Assembly (NCBI GenBank): GCA_012862575.1
Contig: BLSF01000032.1
Coordinates: forward strand, 248,001 to 312,000
Origin: Parietichytrium sp. I65-24A
Taxonomy: Eukaryota > Sar > Bigyra > Thraustochytrida > Thraustochytriidae
Direction: 5' to 3'
DNA: 64,000 nucleotides
Part shown: positions 19,313-29,845 of the stretch, piece by piece
How positions within the stretch are numbered: the stretch's first letter is position 1
Layout: each line of letters starts with the position of its first letter
The notes under the pieces: generated by a model
What the model saw: only the letters and a program-made list of their open reading frames with translations
Database searches by the model: none
Told to the model about the DNA's origin: nothing
Made by a program: the position numbers and the translations under genes

Positions 19313-22300
19313 CCGTAGCCCACCGCGCGCTGGCTACTGCCTGTGTCACTGCGGGGACGGCCGTGTTGGCTGTGTTGGCTGTGAGGATCATAAGGCTGGC
19401 TAGCGTCGCAGGTAGTGCAGTCTCCTTGGATTTGCTTCGATTTCGAAATCAAGAAGATTCCTTTGTTTTCTTTCATTCATTCAGGCATTCTTGTAGCTAG
19501 CTAGAGGCGTTTCGCGGGGTTTAACAAGGCGGGTTTTCCCGAGCCTTTTTCTTTCAGGAACTTCAATCAGTCTCGGTTGCTGCTCTGAACAAGTGCGAGG
19601 CGCATTTCCAAAGGTATTTTTCGCAGGCTTTTCGGAAGGCTTTTCCTTTCTTGAGGATTTTGGCGGGTGCTATAGCGTAATAATAGCAATGTCTAAGAGG
19701 AATGAATAGAGTGCAATCTTATGGGACTATGAGCAGAATTCAGAAAAGCCTGGGGTGTTATGAAATGAAATAGGGGACTCTTACCTATGGCCGCGATCAA
19801 AGATCTTCTTCACTTTGCTCGTGAAGCTTCGCTGTTCATCACCATGAAGGAGCACTTGGGGTACCCATTTCGCATGTGTCTGCTGCATGATTCTGCATGA
19901 ACATGCATGAAATTGCATGAACCCTACACGTGTCCATTGCTGCGGTACATTTGCTGCGTTTTTGTGGCAGGCATAACCAAGGATGGTTAAAAAGGCAGAG
20001 GTGCATCCATCTGTGGTAACCGGCCCAACGAGCTGGTGAACATGCCCGCTTGTATCTTCGTGTTGAAAACTCACTCACCCCTCTCAAGAAATTGACATTA
20101 TTTTTGAATGGTAATTCGGAATGCCGTAAGGCCTCTCACTCTCTGCTCGTGGATACTGCCCCGCAAAGCTCTCGGAGAAGCAAGTTTCCAATGTTTCAAA
20201 ACTAAGGAATTATGAGCGAATGCGAATAAGAAATTCTTGATTGTTTGTAAAATCGGTGGTCAAAACGGATTTCGGAAAACTGTACTGTTTGAATTTTCAG
20301 CTGGTGAAGAAGATTCATCAACGTCAAAGATTATGTTCCTAGCTTGTTATTTCCAACCCTCAACGCTCACTGACAGTTTGCACTGCCAACACCTGCCAAC
20401 GCAACTTTAAGTCGCAAATGTAATGCTACTTAAAGTCCTTACCATGAGTAATGGGAAAGGTAGACATCCATTACCAGAAAAGAAGCACTGTACCAATCTC
20501 TATGGTTTACTCGAAATATGTTCATTTGACAGTGCTGAAAAAACCGTTAGATACACACAAGCGGCGTGGGCATCGCGCGTCCGCGTCCGTGGCCACCTAC
20601 TCTCAAAACGCTTCAAAATCTTCACAGTCAATACATGCAACGGCCCTGCCATCGGTGTCAACACCGTCAAACAAGTGTCGTCAGAACGTAGGTAGAGCGG
20701 GTCGCACAAGTGGACAGCAAGAATTCTTCGTGACATTTTCGTGGTGATGTTTGCGTTTCCAAACACCTTTTTACCTGGAACCGTGATGCGGGTTCAGTGT
20801 CAGAGCCCTCGTTGAGCAACTAGTAGGTCATGACTTGTTCAAGCTAGGTTTCGATTTTTTAACCCTCCAAGCTCCCTCCAAACTGAGTTTACACAGTCTG
20901 TGCAAAGTGAGTCGCCAATTGACGCTAGATTTTTCGGGATGACATAATCCGAGATCTGCATTTGGTAAGGCGTTGCCTAGTCGAGTGGGTGTTCAAAGAT
21001 GGCGAAGTCAAAGGTCTGCCTTACTTGTAAGGATATTCTAAACTGTTGAGGATAGAATGTAAAGACTCGAGCAAACCCGAGCACGTTACGTTTCATAATT
21101 CTTGGAAGTTTTGCACCGAAGGCAGTGAACGTTGACACGTTGAATTTGCCGCTCCCCGATTTCCGCATCTAAGCCTCGAGACTTGCAGCTTCACCACAAC
21201 CAGACTGCTTTCACCCCCTCATCCAGATGAAGGAAAACTTCCCACTTAAGCAAACTTGCACTTTGTACGCACTGATGAAACTCATCTCGGGCTCTCATGG
21301 TGTGTAAGATGGCGCACCTGAAAGTCATTGTGAATTCGAAATTCCTTCCAGTGACCGCTTTGCCTCACCAAGTTATACCAAGTTGCACCACCATAACCTC
21401 GCCGTCCTTCCCTCCAGTCAGGTCACACGCACCATGACGTAACGCCACGTACCGGTAACTACGCTCACAAAACAACTCTTCCAAATTCCACTGATACTAG
21501 CTAGTAGAGTACTACTCTAGCTAGAGTCTAGCTTCTGAACGGTCAGGCGAGTCAGGCGATTGTGAGTGACTGTGGTTGCAATTTTTTTACGTTAAGCTGT
21601 CAGCGAACTTTGAACCTGAACGATGGATGGTTGCAAATAGGGACTGCTTCGCTCTTGGCTTTGATGTAACTCTCAAGGGAAAGGACAGCCATTCGGTATG
21701 CTTCGCGCTATTACGCTAGTGTAGGCAAGAAAGGAGCTGCCTTAAAACTTTGTTCTGACTGTGAATTCTAAATTCTGTGTTCTTCCCGGATTGTCAGCCT
21801 CTGATAATTGCTATCGCGCTTTCTCTCTCCAAACACTTGTTTCAGAACTAACACAGCGCACTCCGCTATACCGAATTATATCACAGCCTCCGTTGCCTGA
21901 GTGACAGCCACGCACTGCACAACTTTTCCTCAACCACCCTCAAGAGTCGCTCACATGTTAATCAAACACATCCAAAGCTTTCATGATCCACTGTCACTGT
22001 CATTCAATCAATCTATCAGGCAAGAGATTGTCTATGGTCTGTTCATGAAGAAACAGGCAAACAGTCTCACATTCCACTCAGTGTGAGCTGGAGCATTGAA
22101 AGTATTAGTGGCAGAAACAGGAAGAAGGCGGTTCTGCTTGCGCGCTGCGCGACTGACAGATATTTTCCGAGAGTGTCGGACACACAGCACTCGTGCTTTT
22201 ACCTACCTTTGGTTAACCAGGGACACTCCTGGTTTGCCGTTTTCGGGAGAGGGCGCCGCGGCAACGACACATCGAGGGTCAGCCCTCTATACCCTTTTGA

Positions 22301-22571
22301 AACCGCTCTTGATCTCCTTTTCTGGTTCATCGATGTTCTATGGCACCAATGACTGGTGGCGCAAAAATTCTTTCACTGATGGCAGCCAAAGGATGCAATG
22401 AGAGAAAAAAGAAAAGAAAAAGAAAGATTCAACGAGAAAAACCGGCGCCGCCCGACACAGTTGCCTGGTACGAATGGATGGCATGGCATTTTGGGCAATT
22501 TTAAAGACTACGAGGTATCGGTACTGTACTACACCCCCCCCCCCCCGTGTCATAATACACGGGACTCCTAC

Positions 22572-22609
22572 TGTCAGTGATTGTCAGTGATTGTCAGTGA
22601 TTGTCAGTG
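22572..22609. repeat. 10-bp tandem repeat TGTCAGTGAT
   Basis: Three full exact units plus most of a fourth, about 270 bp upstream of the polycystin start. A 13-C run lies 25 bp before it. Confidence 0.95.
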
Positions 22610-22883
22610 TGTCAAGCTGAGCTAGCCTCCCCTCCGGAGTCCGAGTCCGACAAGTATTCACCGGTAACAACGTACTCAGAGGGATGCTAGGTACTATTAC
22701 TTCATGCTTGCTAAATCACAGACGCGCTAGTTGATGAAAAATTGCAATCACAGGCGAAACTATTGACCCTTTCGGATGAGATTTGGATGATGGGCGTTCG
22801 AGCTTGGTGTGGTGTCGAGCGCAAATCAAGGCAGGTGAGCTGCGCGCAGGTGGAGAGCATCTGCGCGACTCGTTTAGGTGAGG

Positions 22884-25800
22884 ATGGACTTGCCACAATC
22901 CCCGGTGCCGAAGCGACAGCAGTCGTTTGGACTGCGGCGCAGGGGCTCGGTTTGCTCTCCAGATGACAATGAGGAAGAGGACAGCAATCCAGTCTCGCCG
23001 AAAGGGTTTGTTTCACAAGCTTCGTTCCGTAAAAAGTCGACGTCGTTTGCGCCACTCGTGGAGTCGCTGGAGGAGAATGACCATATTGCTGCCAAATTTG
23101 ACGACGATGACAACCTGCACATGGACTTGCGCCAACTCGCAATTCGCATTCAAAAGAACGGCGGCGTCGACATCGCAGATAAATATAGGGGCAATTTTGT
23201 CGTCAAAAATTGCTTTTCTAGTGCTGAGCTGGTCGCATGGATCTCTGATCAGTTCAAGTGTGCACAGCCTTTGGCTGAGGAGGTCGCCAAGGAACTGTGG
23301 ACGCACGGTCTGATACGAAACGCAGAATACATGGAGGCTGTGTACGAGACAAGCGCGAATGCTCTTTTCACTGTTGCCCATCCATATGCAATCAACCTTC
23401 TCTTACTTCCTTCGGAGATGGAGCGCCTCCATGTTCAGTTGATGAGTTCCCAGGGCCCAAAGCTGCGAGACCACGTGAAGGCTGGGCACATCTTGAAGCA
23501 GACGTTTCTTGGTTCCGAGTTGACCGATTGGCTTCAGTCAGTTCACGGCTTAAATCCCCGCGAGCGAGCCATCCAGGTCGCGCAGCAAATGATGGACCGC
23601 GGTTATATTTATGAAGTCAACGGGGCTGAGACCTTCAAGGATAGTGCGCACTGGCTGTATCAGCACAAGAACGATTATTGCCATGAGCTCGATTTCAGCA
23701 AGGCCAAGACTGACAACTTAATGGTGCGTATTGCCTGCAAATACGAAGAGTACGTTAGAGAGTGGCGCAGCCGGAAGCCAGTCACGTTTGCGCTCTGTGT
23801 TAAAATTTTACAAGAATGTGTGGAGGACTGCTCAAAGCACAAAGCGATCTTTCTCATGACCTGCTTACAAAAAGCCAAGCGAGTGGTCATTAGAAGCAAT
23901 AACATGGCAGCGCTGGGGTTGGAGATCAAAAAGCAGGAAAAGTGGTGGGAGAGAATGATGCGGGGCCGAAAGTCGAACACAGTCACGAGCCAAGAACAGC
24001 CGATGGATACCGACATGGTGGTGTTCGTACGAAACAACGAAGAGGTTGATCTTCGCAAAGGCTCCGCTCTCATTCGCGAAATGTCCTGCGATCACTTTTC
24101 AAAACATTCGGATACTAATCACATAGACGACAGCATGGACGGTGAAGTGTTGAACATGAATAAGAAGCAGACGCGTGTGGACACCCAGCGCAGAGCAGTC
24201 AGGCTTATGAATCTGTTGACCGCAAGCCGGCAAAATTCGAACTTGACAACCTCTCGCGGCCAACAGCGTCTCCAACTTCTTCGAAAAGTCTTGCACATAT
24301 ACTTTGCGTTTGCGCTCTGGGGGAGAGTTCTCTGGAGTACGAGCTCCACTATTCACATTCTTGGTGGGGTAGAGAGCGGCATTCTCCGAAGTGACGGGTT
24401 TTCAGATATTAAGGACCTGTCCGGAATGTGCACTTGGGCCTTTGACGAGCAAATTGCGAACCAAATGAGCTGGCGCGGCCATCAATACCCACTCCTGGAG
24501 CAGCCCAAGATTGAAGTTGAGCTAGCTGAGGAGACAGCATGTTCCGAAAGAGGTTCGGAGGTTACTTTCACAGCTTTGACCAGCTTGGAGCGCGAGATGG
24601 CAGAATTTAAAAACCTCTCAGGCCAAGGAGGGCTTTCGGAGACTAATTTGACTTGCTATACAGACAATATGGAGCTTCTGAAAAGTTACGTTGATGAGGA
24701 CAGAGTGGAGGTGTTTGAACTCCAGTGGTCTTTGACGGAGGAGGCAAATTCCACCAACTTGAAGACTCGCCAAGAAATTGAGACCAGCTGGCTTTTGCAC
24801 AGGGTGGAGCGATCGGCCTTCAGATTTTCAATGCTTTCCTACAAGTCTTCCCCTCCGGTCATTATCAATGTCCGAGCGGTTGCGCATTTTAGCCCCTTCG
24901 AGAACACAGTGCTTGTCCGCACCATCTTGCTTCCGGCGGATGCTGTGTCTGGCGCATTCACAGTGTTAACGATCCTTGGGCTTGTTTTTGCGATGATAGA
25001 ATATGCTGGCCTTGCTTATTCGCAGCGGAGGGATTTTGTTCTGGACTATTCCGGCCTCATCAGTTTAATGCGAATCACTTCCACTTTTGCTGGATTAGGA
25101 ATTGGGTTTGTGAAGAACGATCTCCTCGCGCTGTACTTTGATGAATCCCAACACAACTTTAGCTCCCCAGACCGGCAAGTCAGCTTCGAGAGATTATACG
25201 CTTATTTCACCGCAGAGCGAATTCTATTGGTGATAGGAATGTTCCTCGTGAGTCTCAATTTGATTGCCCGTGTGGCCGGGGAGCAGTTCAACATTTTCAT
25301 AACCCTGAGGCGGACCTTACACGCTGTGCGCGGGGACATAAGAGTTCTTGCCGCAACGCTTGTGGCAAACTTTGTTGGGTTTGCAGCTTCAGTCTATGCG
25401 TTGATGAACTCGACGACTCAGAGATTTTCGAGCCTCGGTATGACTGGAATGACTCTTTACGGATCACTATTCGGAGGTGCACCATGGGAGGCTTTCGACG
25501 GGTCCCAGGCTTACCAGCTGACGACGATGATTGGCTACGTGTTTTTGGTTTTGTATCTCTCTCTTTTCATCTTCATTCTGTTGAACATGTTTATTGCGAT
25601 TCTGATTCAGAGCTACCAGCAACAGAAGCGGCACCAGACGGTGCTGCGATCCGAGTTTACGAGGCATCTCCATGCCTCTGGCGGTGACACGGACATTGTG
25701 ACCTTGCGTCGTATTGCTCAGAAGAGGGTCGACTGCAGGTCTAGAATACACTCTTCACGAACGGTGTCTAAAGAGTTTACGCTGTTCAACATGAATATCG

Positions 25801-25922
25801 GTGGAAAAAAGCTGAGTAGTTCTTCAGGATCCTCTACGGCCAAGGTCGTTCCGAGTTCGCATGGATCTATTGAAGGACAGTTCAAACCAGTGATGATGGG
25901 AACTGGCGAAAGTAAGACCTAA
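22884..25922 (+). CDS. DEP-DEP-polycystin-type cation channel
   Basis: A 1,012-residue membrane protein. Two DEP domains (about 83-166 and 190-265) lie in the cytosolic N-terminus, followed by a basic linker. The membrane part has polycystin (PKD2/TRPP) topology: TM1 about 469-493, a long loop of about 180 residues matching the extracellular polycystin domain, then TM2-TM5, a pore-loop segment (FSSLGMTGMTLYGSLFG) and TM6 ending ILLNMFIAILIQSY, the most polycystin-like stretch. TRPP channels are Ca-permeable and often ciliary or endomembrane. DEP domains bind membranes or GPCR/G-protein partners, so the fusion may tether or gate the channel; that is inference. The start is the first ATG after an in-frame TAG; an upstream GTG was rejected. 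The C-terminal cytosolic tail is about 100 residues and Ser-rich. Confidence 0.88.
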   Translation: MDLPQSPVPKRQQSFGLRRRGSVCSPDDNEEEDSNPVSPKGFVSQASFRKKSTSFAPLVESLEENDHIAAKFDDDDNLHMDLRQLAIRIQKNGGVDIADKYRGNFVVKNCFSSAELVAWISDQFKCAQPLAEEVAKELWTHGLIRNAEYMEAVYETSANALFTVAHPYAINLLLLPSEMERLHVQLMSSQGPKLRDHVKAGHILKQTFLGSELTDWLQSVHGLNPRERAIQVAQQMMDRGYIYEVNGAETFKDSAHWLYQHKNDYCHELDFSKAKTDNLMVRIACKYEEYVREWRSRKPVTFALCVKILQECVEDCSKHKAIFLMTCLQKAKRVVIRSNNMAALGLEIKKQEKWWERMMRGRKSNTVTSQEQPMDTDMVVFVRNNEEVDLRKGSALIREMSCDHFSKHSDTNHIDDSMDGEVLNMNKKQTRVDTQRRAVRLMNLLTASRQNSNLTTSRGQQRLQLLRKVLHIYFAFALWGRVLWSTSSTIHILGGVESGILRSDGFSDIKDLSGMCTWAFDEQIANQMSWRGHQYPLLEQPKIEVELAEETACSERGSEVTFTALTSLEREMAEFKNLSGQGGLSETNLTCYTDNMELLKSYVDEDRVEVFELQWSLTEEANSTNLKTRQEIETSWLLHRVERSAFRFSMLSYKSSPPVIINVRAVAHFSPFENTVLVRTILLPADAVSGAFTVLTILGLVFAMIEYAGLAYSQRRDFVLDYSGLISLMRITSTFAGLGIGFVKNDLLALYFDESQHNFSSPDRQVSFERLYAYFTAERILLVIGMFLVSLNLIARVAGEQFNIFITLRRTLHAVRGDIRVLAATLVANFVGFAASVYALMNSTTQRFSSLGMTGMTLYGSLFGGAPWEAFDGSQAYQLTTMIGYVFLVLYLSLFIFILLNMFIAILIQSYQQQKRHQTVLRSEFTRHLHASGGDTDIVTLRRIAQKRVDCRSRIHSSRTVSKEFTLFNMNIGGKKLSSSSGSSTAKVVPSSHGSIEGQFKPVMMGTGESKT

Positions 25923-26290
25923 CATCCTCTTGGTATGAGAGCGTTTACAATTAGTTATGTATGAACAATGTGGACATTTATACCTCGTGTTATCCGCTGT
26001 TTTCTATTGTTTTCCAATTTTTTTCTTCTTTCCCTCTTGCTGCTTGCTCAAAGGTTGGCTTGTTGATCAGAGAGCAGAACAAAATCTACCTGATCATAGC
26101 TTTTAAATCAAATCAAACGCGCCAAGCGCCAGCGCAACCCAGCAAAGTGTTAGGGAAGAATAGAAGTGACACTGAGCGAGTTGGGGGAAGTTTTTTCTCC
26201 CCTCCTTTCACGGAGAAGTAGAGCTCATTTCCAAGTCAATCACAAGCAAACGAATAGAAAGGAAAACAAATGCTCGCAATGGGACAGAGT
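25923..26290. other. convergent 3' spacer
   Basis: Short spacer between the polycystin and hydroxylase stop codons. T-rich and A-rich patches consistent with two 3' UTRs; nothing else seen. Confidence 0.7.
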
Positions 26291-27952
26291 TCATATCTTC
26301 GTGCCGCACATTTCGCATTTCGTAGCGATGTTCCCACTGGCATTCACAAATGCGGTTTTGCTCCGGCACTTTGAACACCCATCCCAAACATACTTACCCA
26401 AGTTGACAAGGGCGGTTTGCTGCACGGGGGGCAAGCTTCTGAGTCGCAAGAGCTCGTCTCGAGAGTCAGAAGCGCGCACGAGGCAGTCGTACACCTCGCT
26501 GTCGGACTTCAAATCTGGATGCGGGAACCTCACCAGAAGCACGATGCGTTCTTCGTCAGTGTCATTAATGACCTCGTGCTCGAATGAGTCGTCAAACACC
26601 AGCACCTCTCCGACCGCCCAGCTTCTCCACTGCTCACCGATCCGAATGCGGCATTGCTTGTTCCCTGCCTGCGTAGCCGGCACCACAAGCCCCATGTGCA
26701 ACGTCAGCCGGTGGTTGCACGGCGCACAGTGCGGCGCAATGTGCGTTCGCGGCGCGATTCGACTGAAGATGACCTCGCCCCCGCGCAGCTGGCACATTTT
26801 GACCACGCCTGGTGCCATACTCTCTAGTAGCCGCACCGTCTCCAGCCCCTTCGCCCAGCCTCTCTCAGCGCCAGCGCCCATGAGCGGGATCTCCCGCCAC
26901 CGCCCACAGCGCAGCACCGTGCTGTCGTGCTCATGCCGCGCGCCGATGTCCGCCCACGCCGCGGACCCTTCGCTCAGCACCGTGGCGAGGTCCCGCCGCA
27001 CATCGTCCGCGCGCTCCCGCAGCGCTTCAATCCACCCCAGCCCTGGCTCGAGAGCCAGCTCGCGCGCTTCCCACACGGGCTGCGCGCGTAGGCCCGCGAT
27101 CACCGTGCCGGGCCGCTGGTATGCGTCGCGCCACGGCGCGCCAGCGCGTGCGGCGAGCTGCCTGGCCGCGGGCAGCTGGTCGTTCTCCGCGAGGATCAGC
27201 TCCAGCTCCACGAAAGCCTGCGTCGCGCCGGACGGCCACAGCCGCGCTGCGTCCGATAGGAACGCCACCGCGCGGGCCACCTGCTGCGCCCGCTCTCGGG
27301 ACCGCGCAGCGTATCCCGACGCGCCGTCCGACGAGCACAGACCCGCAAACAGCGCGCACCGCGCCGCCCACTCGCGCTGCTGCTGCGCCACCGCCGCCAG
27401 CTCCCCGCAGTCCCCGCTTGCGTCAGCGCTTGCGTGAGCGTCAGCGTCCGCGGCGCGCACGGCGTCCGCGGCGAGTTTCTCGAGCGCAGAGACCACCTTT
27501 GAAAGCGCCGAGCCGTCCGCGGCGCGCACGGCCAGGTGCCAGTCCCGCGCGAGGCCGTGCCACGCGTCGCGCGAGCACTGTGCGTCCAGCTCCTTCTGCA
27601 GCGCGCGCGCGCCGTCCGCGCACCCTTCTTCCGCGCACGCGAGGACACCCGCGGAGAGCGCGGCGCTCGCAGGCATCCCCGCGGCCGACCTAGCCGCGGC
27701 CAGACGCAGGTACGCCTTGTGCCAGCGCGGACGTGCGCGCACGGCGCCTCGCGCGGACGCCAGCGCGGACGGCAGCCGCTGGCCCAGCTGCGCGGCTGAC
27801 AGGTTGGCCAGCAGAGCGCCGCGCAGGGTGTCCGCGCAACTGTCCGCGGGGACACATCCCAGCGCGCGAGAGTAGCACGCCGCCGCAGCGGACAGAGCGC
27901 CACGACCGTAGTGCGCGTTACCCTCAGCCTTAAGCGCCTCCGCGGCCTCCAT
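26291..27952 (-). CDS. TPR-containing aspartyl/asparaginyl beta-hydroxylase with C-terminal zinc ribbon
   Basis: A 553-residue predicted Fe(II)/2-oxoglutarate dioxygenase. N-terminal TPR-like helices (about 1-110; ALKAEGNAHYGRG is a typical TPR opening) precede an Ala-rich helical middle and an AspH-type catalytic domain (about 330-475). Known AspH uses only two histidine iron ligands; the equivalents here are H408 in HCAPCNHRL and H459 in FDDSFEHEV, with the same surrounding residues. The last 28 residues hold C-x2-C-x16-C-x2-C, a likely zinc ribbon that animal AspH lacks. No signal peptide or membrane anchor is seen, unlike ER-resident animal AspH, so a cytosolic or nuclear role is possible. 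The 5' half is far more GC-rich (75% in a 60-base sample) than the 3' end (47%). The start is the first ATG. Confidence 0.88.
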   Translation of the reverse strand: MEAAEALKAEGNAHYGRGALSAAAACYSRALGCVPADSCADTLRGALLANLSAAQLGQRLPSALASARGAVRARPRWHKAYLRLAAARSAAGMPASAALSAGVLACAEEGCADGARALQKELDAQCSRDAWHGLARDWHLAVRAADGSALSKVVSALEKLAADAVRAADADAHASADASGDCGELAAVAQQQREWAARCALFAGLCSSDGASGYAARSRERAQQVARAVAFLSDAARLWPSGATQAFVELELILAENDQLPAARQLAARAGAPWRDAYQRPGTVIAGLRAQPVWEARELALEPGLGWIEALRERADDVRRDLATVLSEGSAAWADIGARHEHDSTVLRCGRWREIPLMGAGAERGWAKGLETVRLLESMAPGVVKMCQLRGGEVIFSRIAPRTHIAPHCAPCNHRLTLHMGLVVPATQAGNKQCRIRIGEQWRSWAVGEVLVFDDSFEHEVINDTDEERIVLLVRFPHPDLKSDSEVYDCLVRASDSRDELLRLRSLPPVQQTALVNLGKYVWDGCSKCRSKTAFVNASGNIATKCEMCGTKI

Positions 27953-27960
27953 GCCGCCGC

Positions 27961-28019
27961 TGGGACAATGCTGGGACAATGGGACGCTGGGACAATGGGA
28001 CAATGGGACGATGGGACTC
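27961..28019. repeat. TGGGACNN octamer array, seven units
   Basis: Seven TGGGACNN units (mostly TGGGACAA), with a 3-bp insertion after the first. It begins 9 bp upstream of the hydroxylase start codon. Related octamers lie upstream of the Nup205-like gene. Confidence 0.93.
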
Positions 28020-28295
28020 GCGCCTGTGCGCGGACCGGGCGGCGTACGTGGGGAAAGACAGCGAAAGATAGAAAAGTTACTTACATTCGAGTGGTGTGTA
28101 CTGTGTACCTATGTCTATCTATTTAGGTACCGGTACTCTAGTGTATGGGAGATGTGACTGGTGTGAATAATTCGTTCAAGTTCCGACACGAGTCAATCAA
28201 GAGAGTCTGGCTAGCTAGCTAGTAGCTAGTAGAAGGATCGATGAAGGCACATTCAGCGCATGCCAGCAGAGAGATCCGACTTGTATGCCAGTGTC

Positions 28296-28327
28296 AAAGG
28301 TACCAAAGGTACCGAAGGTACCAAAGG
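28296..28327. repeat. AAAGGTACC nonamer array
   Basis: Three and a half 9-bp units, one with a single change (GAAGGTACC), between two minus-strand genes. Confidence 0.9.
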
Positions 28328-28500
28328 AGATGAGTGACTTGACGTGTTGCTCTCGCCACAAGAATCTAACCTCAGAGTCTCGGCCGCGGGCAAGGGTGGT
28401 TACATGAGTGACAGTGATTTTTGGTAGACGGGGGGAAAGGAGAGCTTGTCTTGGTCTTATGTACAGAGGTGAGGTGCGTCAATAAGATGAGAGAGAGCGG

Positions 28501-29845
28501 TCAGCCCGAGAAGCGCATGGGGGAGAACGCATCGAGGCTGATATCGGGCTTTTCGTTCAGAGCGACTTGCGCTGCGAGTTTGCCTGAGATCGGCCCGATC
28601 AAGATTCCCCAGCAGTTCCCGCCTGTGGCGATGGTGAGATTTGTTCCGGGCACTCTTCCGAGGATCGGAACGGCATCTTCAGCGCACGGGCGCATGCAGC
28701 ATTGCAGAGTCATGGACTCTGCGACGTCGGTCTGCGCTACACCAGGTGCAGTGAGTTTGCCAAGCGCTGTCTTCACTGCATCCAGTCTATCAGCGTTAAA
28801 TTCGACTTGATCAGGTCTCAGCTCAAGGATCTTCTTCTTTCCGTGGTTTGGAGACCCGCCGATCCCACAGACATACAACGTATTATCAGGCTGCGGCAGA
28901 GAGAGAGAGAAAGAGAGAGAGAGAGCGTGCGTGTTAGTCACTTTTCTTTTTTTAACAAGACAACATCAACACACAAACTAAACTCTAGCTTGACGAAACA
29001 CTTACCCTCGGGTATAGCTCCAAGTGTGTGGCCGTTTCCTCGTCCTCTTCGCAAAAGCAAGCCGTAGCCGCTATTGTGACATCCTTCGCAGGATGCGCAA
29101 TGAGGGAGCTGCTCGCGATGCCAACCATGGGAATCTTCAGCTTGGCCCACGGCTTCTCCTCGTTGGCTCCGTCGGCCGAGCCGCTCAAGAGCCAGTCCTC
29201 CACCTGAACCGTCCATGGGCCCATGGCCAGGATAACTTGATCGGCCTGCATCTCGGAGCCATCGTCCAGCACGAGTTCAAACTTTCCCGGCTGCAACTGG
29301 TCCTCCTTGAGCCCTTTCACACCTTGCTGCACCACCGTCGTCAGTCCGTCCCTGCACGCGCGCTCGAGCATCGCGTCCACCAGCTCCTTAGGAGTCACCT
29401 GTGCCGTGCCCGCGTCCATGTCCTGCGCGTCGGTCTCTCCTTCGCGCAGCAGCACCGCACCGTCCGCTGCTGCTCCCACCTCCACCTCCACCTTGCGCAC
29501 CTTTCTCCCACTCTTCCGCCGCGCCAAGCCCACCTGGAGCGTCTTGAGCTTGCGGTACGACTTGACGCCCAGCTCCTGCGCCAGCTCCGCGTGCATGGCG
29601 AACCCCGCTCGGTGGAGCCTGGCCTGCGCCGCATCGCCTGCCCAGTTCTCAGCCAGGAACCCGCCTGCCTTGCCCGACGCAGCGCACGCCACGCCCGTGC
29701 GCTCCAGCAGCACGTTCGCCACGCCGCGCCGCGACAGCTCCAGGCACGCGCCTACCCCGAACACGCCGCCGCCCACCACCGCCACGCCAGCGGCTCTCCC
29801 ACTGCACCCTTCAATCGCGGAGGCCATCCCGGCCATCCCGTCCAT
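28501..29845 (-). CDS. FAD-dependent oxidoreductase, DAO family (Tda3-like), two exons
   Basis: Exon 1 is 29006-29845 (280 codons) and exon 2 is 28501-28890; the intron between is phase 0, giving 409 residues. The N-terminus has the FAD Rossmann signature VAVVGGGVFGVG, followed by SGKAGGFLAENW, typical of the Tda3-like branch of the DAO (glycine/D-amino-acid oxidase) fold. The C-terminus carries the second FAD motif, ATGGNCWGILIGPISGKL. These enzymes oxidise an amine or amino-acid substrate with FAD; the actual substrate is unknown, and yeast Tda3 is linked to endosomal trafficking. Splicing joins LELYPR to PDNTLYVCG without a frame break. The start is the first of three close ATGs (MDGMAGMA). 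No targeting peptide is evident. Confidence 0.85.
28891..29005 (-). other. intron of the FAD oxidoreductase gene (115 bp)
   Basis: The donor reads GTAAGT and the acceptor GCCGCAG on the minus strand. A CT microsatellite just before the acceptor doubles as the polypyrimidine tract. Removing it joins two frames that together make a complete DAO-fold protein. Confidence 0.88.

Larger units (their letters stand above)
18816..22883. other. 4.1 kb divergent spacer without a recognised gene
   Basis: Lies between the divergent HERC-like and polycystin starts. From left: CT microsatellite (HERC leader), a GC-rich GGTTCC-rich block (about 19180-19300), a GTACTCGAGTAC palindrome (19301-19312), a long AT-moderate stretch, TACCGGTA (21450-21457), a CTAG-rich patch (about 21498-21530), 13 C residues (22534-22546) and a 10-bp tandem repeat (22572-22609). 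Open frames up to about 120 codons show no family resemblance. No tRNA-like A/B boxes were seen. A non-coding RNA or a fast-evolving gene cannot be excluded. Confidence 0.6.
27953..28500. other. spacer between hydroxylase and FAD oxidoreductase genes
   Basis: Holds octamer repeats (27961-28019) next to the hydroxylase start, a TACCGGTA palindrome (28128-28135), a CTAG-repeat patch (about 28205-28230) and an AAAGGTACC nonamer array (28296-28327). It must include the hydroxylase promoter and the oxidoreductase 3' end. No gene seen. Confidence 0.65.

Noticed and set aside
19781-20087. Two overlapping minus-strand frames of 82-97 codons, considered as a transposase remnant
   Set aside because: Cys/His content looked suggestive, but no catalytic motif, terminal repeat or target duplication is visible.
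26166-27437. 423-codon open frame on the + strand
   Set aside because: It is antisense to the GC-rich hydroxylase gene, Arg/Ser/Ala/Pro-rich, and matches no family. High GC removes stops from the opposite strand.
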